A DNA stretch of 64,000 nucleotides from positions 1-64,000 of the forward strand of contig NZ_JBLQUK010000012.1 in NCBI RefSeq assembly GCF_047872805.1, given 5' to 3'. This DNA is from Erythrobacter sp047872805 (GTDB lineage: Bacteria > Pseudomonadota > Alphaproteobacteria > Sphingomonadales > Sphingomonadaceae). Position 1 is the first letter of the stretch; each line of letters begins with the position of its first letter. Under the pieces are notes generated by a model. That model ran no database searches, was not told the DNA's origin, and saw nothing but the letters and a program-made list of their open reading frames with translations. Both the position numbers and the translations under genes were made by a program. Of this stretch, positions 60,315-64,000 are shown piece after piece.

Positions 60315-62449
60315 CCGCCTCACCCAACGCCCCCGCTGCCGGTTCGATCACCGCCCGGCTGCACGCCGCCCCGGCGGCGATTGCACTGCCTCTCGGGATA
60401 TTCGCTCTGTTTGCGTTGATGGTGCTGCCGATACCGACGCTGCTCCTCGATATGTTCTTTGTGCTCAACATCGCCATTTCGATCGCGGTGCTGATGGTCG
60501 CGCTCAATGCGCGCAAGCCGCTCGATTTCTCGTCCTTTCCCAGCGTGCTGCTGTTCGCCACCCTGCTCCGGCTCGCGCTCAATGTCGCCTCGACGCGGAT
60601 CGTGCTGGTTCAAGGGCACGAGGGCGGCAATGCGGCGGGCGATGTCATCGCCAGTTTCAGCCAGTTTCTGGTCGGCGGCAATTTCGCGGTGGGGCTGTTC
60701 GTGTTCTGCATCCTGCTGATCATCAACATGATCGTCATCACCAAGGGCGCCGGGCGCGTGTCCGAGGTTTCTGCGCGGTTCGTGCTCGATGCGCTGCCGG
60801 GCAAGCAGATGGCGATCGACGCGGATATTGCCGCCGGGCTGATATCTGCCGACGAAGCGCGCACCCGCCGCCGCGAGGTTACGGTTGAGGCCGATTTCTA
60901 CGGTTCGATGGATGGTGCCTCCAAATTCGTGAAGGGCGACGCGATTGCCGCACTGCTGATCCTGGGGGTAAACATCATCGCCGGATTTGCGCTGGGCATG
61001 ATCAGCCACGGGATGAGCGCATCCGAAGCGGGCGAGGTCTATGTTACGCTGGCCGTCGGCGATGCTCTGGTGGCGCAGGTGCCCGCCTTGCTGTTGTCCA
61101 TCGCCGCTGCGGCCATCGTCACCCGCGTGGCCGACACACGCGATCTGACCGGCCAAATTGGCGGACAATTCGCCGACCCGCGCGGCTGGTTGCCGGTTGC
61201 GATCATCCTCGCCGCGATTGGCGTGGTTCCGGCGATGCCGCAGGTCATTTTCATGCCCGCCGCCGCGATTGCGGGCGCGATCTGGTGGACTTTGCGCAAA
61301 CAGGCGGCAAGACCGCCCGTGGTTGAGGCCCCGCCAGAAGACATATCGCCCGACCGCATCGACATTGCCGATGTGTCCGATCAGACGCTGGTGACAATCG
61401 AGCTGGGTTACGGGCTGGTGCATCTGGTGGACGAAGCCAAGGGCGCGCCGCTGCTGACCCGGATCACCGGCATCCGCAAACAATTGAGCCGCGATCTCGG
61501 CTTTGTCCTGCCGCAGTTCCGCATCCGCGATTCGCTTGACGCAGGCGCGAATGAATACCGGGTCACTCTGGGCGGGCTGGTGATCGTCAAAGGCGCGGTG
61601 CGGCCGGGTAAAATGCTCGCCATTGACACAGGCGATGTGCGCACCGGCCACGGCGTCACGGGCGAGGCGACCCGCGATCCCAGCTTTGATTGCCCGGCGC
61701 TGTGGATCGACCCCGGCGCGCGCGACCATGCGGTGTCCGAAGGGTTCCTGACCGTTGATCCCAGCACCGTGATCGCCACCCATGCCAATCAGGAATTGCT
61801 CGCCGCCAGCCACCAATTGCTCGGCCCCGAAGAAGTGCGCGCGCTGGTCGATGATCTGAAAGACCGCGCGCCTGCGCTGATTGAGGCGGTCCATCCCGAT
61901 CCGCTCAGCCTTGCCGCGCTGACCCGTATTCTGCGCGCGCTGATCGCCGACGGAATCGCGATCAGCCATCCGCAGCCGCTGTTCACCAGTCTCGCGTTGG
62001 CGTTGCAGATGACGCAGGATTTCGATGCGCTGATCGACCGGGTGCGCGCTGATCTGGGGGCGCGGTTGATCGCGCGCATCTGCGAACCGGGAGAACGGTT
62101 GCAGGTCATCACGCTCGACGCGGCGCTCGAAGGGGCGATATTGGGCGGCATGGTTGACCCGGCCACCGGACAGCCGCTGATCGAACCCGAATGCGGCAGC
62201 ATGATCGCGGCGCGGGTCAATGACTATATCGAGCAGATAAAGGCGCCCGCTGCGTTGATCGTTCAACCGCCCGCCCGCCGCGCGCTGGCGAGCCTTTTGC
62301 GGCAACGCGCAAGCCGCTGTCTGGTGCTGTCGATCAATGAACTGCCCGCAACCCAGCCGGTCGAGGTGATCGGGGTCATTGGCGGCGAACACCGCCAATT
62401 GAGCGCTCCCCCTAACCAGAGCACGCAAGCAGGAGCGATCGCCGCATGA
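60311..62449 (+). CDS. flhA: Flagellar export gate protein FlhA
   Basis: A 712-residue protein with eight N-terminal helices, the FHIPEP signature (LNVASTRIVLVQGHEGGNAA, DALPGKQMAIDADI) and a large cytoplasmic domain that docks export chaperones. The ATG overlaps the previous stop (ATGA). A very long open frame on the opposite strand is a composition artefact. Confidence 0.96.
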   Translation: MTASPNAPAAGSITARLHAAPAAIALPLGIFALFALMVLPIPTLLLDMFFVLNIAISIAVLMVALNARKPLDFSSFPSVLLFATLLRLALNVASTRIVLVQGHEGGNAAGDVIASFSQFLVGGNFAVGLFVFCILLIINMIVITKGAGRVSEVSARFVLDALPGKQMAIDADIAAGLISADEARTRRREVTVEADFYGSMDGASKFVKGDAIAALLILGVNIIAGFALGMISHGMSASEAGEVYVTLAVGDALVAQVPALLLSIAAAAIVTRVADTRDLTGQIGGQFADPRGWLPVAIILAAIGVVPAMPQVIFMPAAAIAGAIWWTLRKQAARPPVVEAPPEDISPDRIDIADVSDQTLVTIELGYGLVHLVDEAKGAPLLTRITGIRKQLSRDLGFVLPQFRIRDSLDAGANEYRVTLGGLVIVKGAVRPGKMLAIDTGDVRTGHGVTGEATRDPSFDCPALWIDPGARDHAVSEGFLTVDPSTVIATHANQELLAASHQLLGPEEVRALVDDLKDRAPALIEAVHPDPLSLAALTRILRALIADGIAISHPQPLFTSLALALQMTQDFDALIDRVRADLGARLIARICEPGERLQVITLDAALEGAILGGMVDPATGQPLIEPECGSMIAARVNDYIEQIKAPAALIVQPPARRALASLLRQRASRCLVLSINELPATQPVEVIGVIGGEHRQLSAPPNQSTQAGAIAA

Positions 62450-63174
62450 AGCACGATCAGGCCAGTTTTTCCAGCGCGCGGCCCTATCAAACCGCCTCGC
62501 GCGCCGAGGTGGAGGACCGCGTGCGCCGGTTCCTGCCGATGGTTCACCGCGCGGCCTGGCACATCTATGGTGCCGGGCGCGAGGGGTTAGAAATCGAAGA
62601 TCTGGTGCAGGCGGGCATCTTGGCGCTGACCGAATGTGCGCAGCGCCACGCCGGGCCGACCGAGGACGGCTTTGCCGCCTATGCCAAGATCCGCGCGCGC
62701 GGGGCGATGATCGACATGCTGCGCCGGCAAATGAACGACACCCGCACCGCACGCAAGAAACGCGCGCGTTATGACCGCGCAGTCGAAAGCCTGAAACAGC
62801 AGAGCGGCTGCGATCCCAGTCGCCGCGCAGTCGCCGCCGCGCTGGGCATCAGCGACACCGAATTGCTCGAAATCGAAGCTTCATCGGTCAGCGTCACCTC
62901 AATCAGCGACGAATATGACGATGCCAACACCGCCTTTGCCAGCGACGATCCCGACCCGTTCGAAATGCTCGCGGGACAACAGGACCGCGACCGGCTGGTG
63001 GCGGCCATGGTGCAATTGCCCGACCGGTTGAAACTGGTGCTGCAATTGTTCTTCGTCGAAGAATTGAACCTGACCGAAATCGCCGAGGTGCTGGAGGTCA
63101 GCGTCCCGCGCGTCCATCAATTGCGCGCCAAGGCCCTAAAAGACATGCGCAAATTGATGGACAACGCGAAATAG
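62446..63174 (+). CDS. fliA: Flagellar sigma factor FliA (sigma-28)
   Basis: A 242-residue sigma factor with region 2 (ALTECAQRHAGPTEDGFAAY and KIRARGAMIDMLRR), region 3, and region 4 helix-turn-helix (NLTEIAEVLEVSVPRVHQLR). It directs the TTAA-N15-GCCGTTC promoters and is held by FlgM. The start overlaps the flhA stop. Confidence 0.94.
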   Translation: MKHDQASFSSARPYQTASRAEVEDRVRRFLPMVHRAAWHIYGAGREGLEIEDLVQAGILALTECAQRHAGPTEDGFAAYAKIRARGAMIDMLRRQMNDTRTARKKRARYDRAVESLKQQSGCDPSRRAVAAALGISDTELLEIEASSVSVTSISDEYDDANTAFASDDPDPFEMLAGQQDRDRLVAAMVQLPDRLKLVLQLFFVEELNLTEIAEVLEVSVPRVHQLRAKALKDMRKLMDNAK

Positions 63175-63204
63175 CTTCACGGTTTGATGCAGCGCCGCTT
63201 GGGC

Positions 63205-64000
63205 TCAGTCCCCATCGGCGTGGGCAGCGGCAGCGTGGGTCGCGGCTTCGGACCCGCCCGCACCGCTGGCCTCCCACCAATAGGCCCGCCGGGTCGCGGT
63301 GCCGGTGCCAACCTCGTTCAGCGTCTTGGCATCATACAATCGCCCGCCCAGCATCACCTGCACAATGTCATCCGAATTGCGAATGTCTGCGCTGGGATCG
63401 GCGCTGAGGATCAGGAGATCGGCAAGCTTGCCCACTTCGAGGCTGCCGATGTCGCGGTCCATGCCCAACGATTGCGCGGGTGCAATTGTCCCGGCCCGGA
63501 GCGCTTCGACCGGGCTCATCCCGCCGCGCGCAAAGCTCCACAGTTCCCAATGCGCATCGACCCCGGCCTGCTGACCATGCGCGCCGATGGAAACCCGGAC
63601 CCCGCGCTGCGCGAGTTTGTTTGCCTCACGCGCGGAATTGTCATCGACAAATGCCCAGTCGGGGGCGGTGGTGCGCCGCCCGGTTTCCGCGAGCAGCATC
63701 CGCGGCGGAGTGTGGATCATCAATGGGTGATCGAACACGTCGGTCGCTTGCCGCCAATAAGGATCGCCCGCCAGTCCGCCATAGGTCACGTTCAGCGTCG
63801 GGGTGTAGTTGGAATTGGACTGGCTGAAGAATTGCAGCACGTCTTCATACAGCACATCGCCGGGGACATTGTGCTCGATGGTCGAATTGCCATCGGCAAT
63901 CAGGTTCATGTCCATCCCGAACAGCGAGCCGCCTTCGGCGACCACCAGCATGTTTTCCGCCGCCGCCGCGCGCGCGACCATCTGGCGCTGTTCGCGCCGG
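63205..64000 (-). CDS. Amidohydrolase-family protein (C-terminal part)
   Basis: The visible 265 or so residues are the C-terminal part of a metal-dependent amidohydrolase. They include VRVSIGAHGQQAGVDAHWEL, the family ending MSPVEALRAGTIAPAQSLGM and SLEVGKLADLLILSADP, and VMLGGRLYD. The N-terminal metal-binding His-x-His lies outside the window to the right. The tail is Ala/His-rich (EAATHAAAAHADGD). It is not part of the flagellar locus. Confidence 0.85.
   Translation of the reverse strand, partial: RREQRQMVARAAAAENMLVVAEGGSLFGMDMNLIADGNSTIEHNVPGDVLYEDVLQFFSQSNSNYTPTLNVTYGGLAGDPYWRQATDVFDHPLMIHTPPRMLLAETGRRTTAPDWAFVDDNSAREANKLAQRGVRVSIGAHGQQAGVDAHWELWSFARGGMSPVEALRAGTIAPAQSLGMDRDIGSLEVGKLADLLILSADPSADIRNSDDIVQVMLGGRLYDAKTLNEVGTGTATRRAYWWEASGAGGSEAATHAAAAHADGD

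Noticed and set aside
60320..62752. An 810-codon open frame on the minus strand
   Set aside because: It is antisense to flhA and fliA, rich in Arg, Gln and His as expected of a shadow frame in GC-rich DNA, and has no ribosome site or family motifs.
1..64000. CRISPR arrays, tRNA and rRNA genes
   Set aside because: I found no regularly spaced direct repeats and no cloverleaf or rRNA-like sequence. Short matches to GGTTCGAA-type motifs lacked the rest of a tRNA.

Overview
The window reads as the chromosome of a motile, GC-rich alphaproteobacterium, most likely of the order Sphingomonadales (Erythrobacter/Sphingomonas type). The reasons are a ccoNOQPGHIS oxidase cluster headed by an FNR/FixK-type regulator, a compact single-flagellum gene set under a sigma-54/sigma-28 cascade, a very short flagellin, hook protein and FlgD, and DUF3768 and P4-type integrase genes of the kind seen on sphingomonad mobile islands.

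Positions 1-13,200 are accessory DNA, lower in GC than the rest and ending at a P4-type tyrosine integrase (12026-13165). This part holds a DUF3768 gene, a TraD/VirD4-like ATPase, and a small conserved ORF coupled to a large serine recombinase gene. The recombinase gene is split in frame by a 3,037-bp IS1595-family element (2955-5991) with perfect 23-bp terminal inverted repeats and an 8-bp target duplication. The element carries three passenger genes of unknown function besides its transposase. A degenerate second copy of the small-ORF/recombinase module follows (7097-7446). Then comes a five-gene minus-strand operon (7443-11843): a PhyH-type Fe(II)/2-oxoglutarate dioxygenase, a complete NitT/TauT-type ABC importer with a membrane-tethered binding protein, and a two-helix membrane protein I do not recognise.

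Positions 13,575-27,982 look like core chromosome. They hold ompW, an FNR/FixK-like regulator between two perfect TTGAT-N4-ATCAA boxes, and the cbb3 oxidase and assembly operon ccoNOQPGHIS with a small Cys/His-rich secreted protein coupled to its end. After these come glutathione-dependent formaldehyde dehydrogenase, a flavin reductase/TetR pair, NhaA and an alpha/beta hydrolase.

Positions 28,000-63,174 are an almost complete flagellar locus. On the minus strand, a sigma-54 activator heads fliEFGHIJKLMNOPQR-flhB-fliD-fliS. fliC stands alone on the plus strand. flgBCDEFGHIJKL-motA-motB is again on the minus strand. On the plus strand there is an unusual MotA/ExbB-like plus short Asp-TM protein pair, then flgA-flgM-flgN and a lytic transglycosylase-flhA-fliA operon. 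I see three sigma-54 promoters (flgB, flgA, and the transglycosylase-flhA-fliA operon) and three sigma-28 promoters (fliC, flgM, MotA-like pair). FlgM and FliA are both encoded here, so the regulatory circuit is largely contained in the window. A diguanylate cyclase and a broken methyltransferase gene are embedded in the locus. The window ends inside an amidohydrolase gene.
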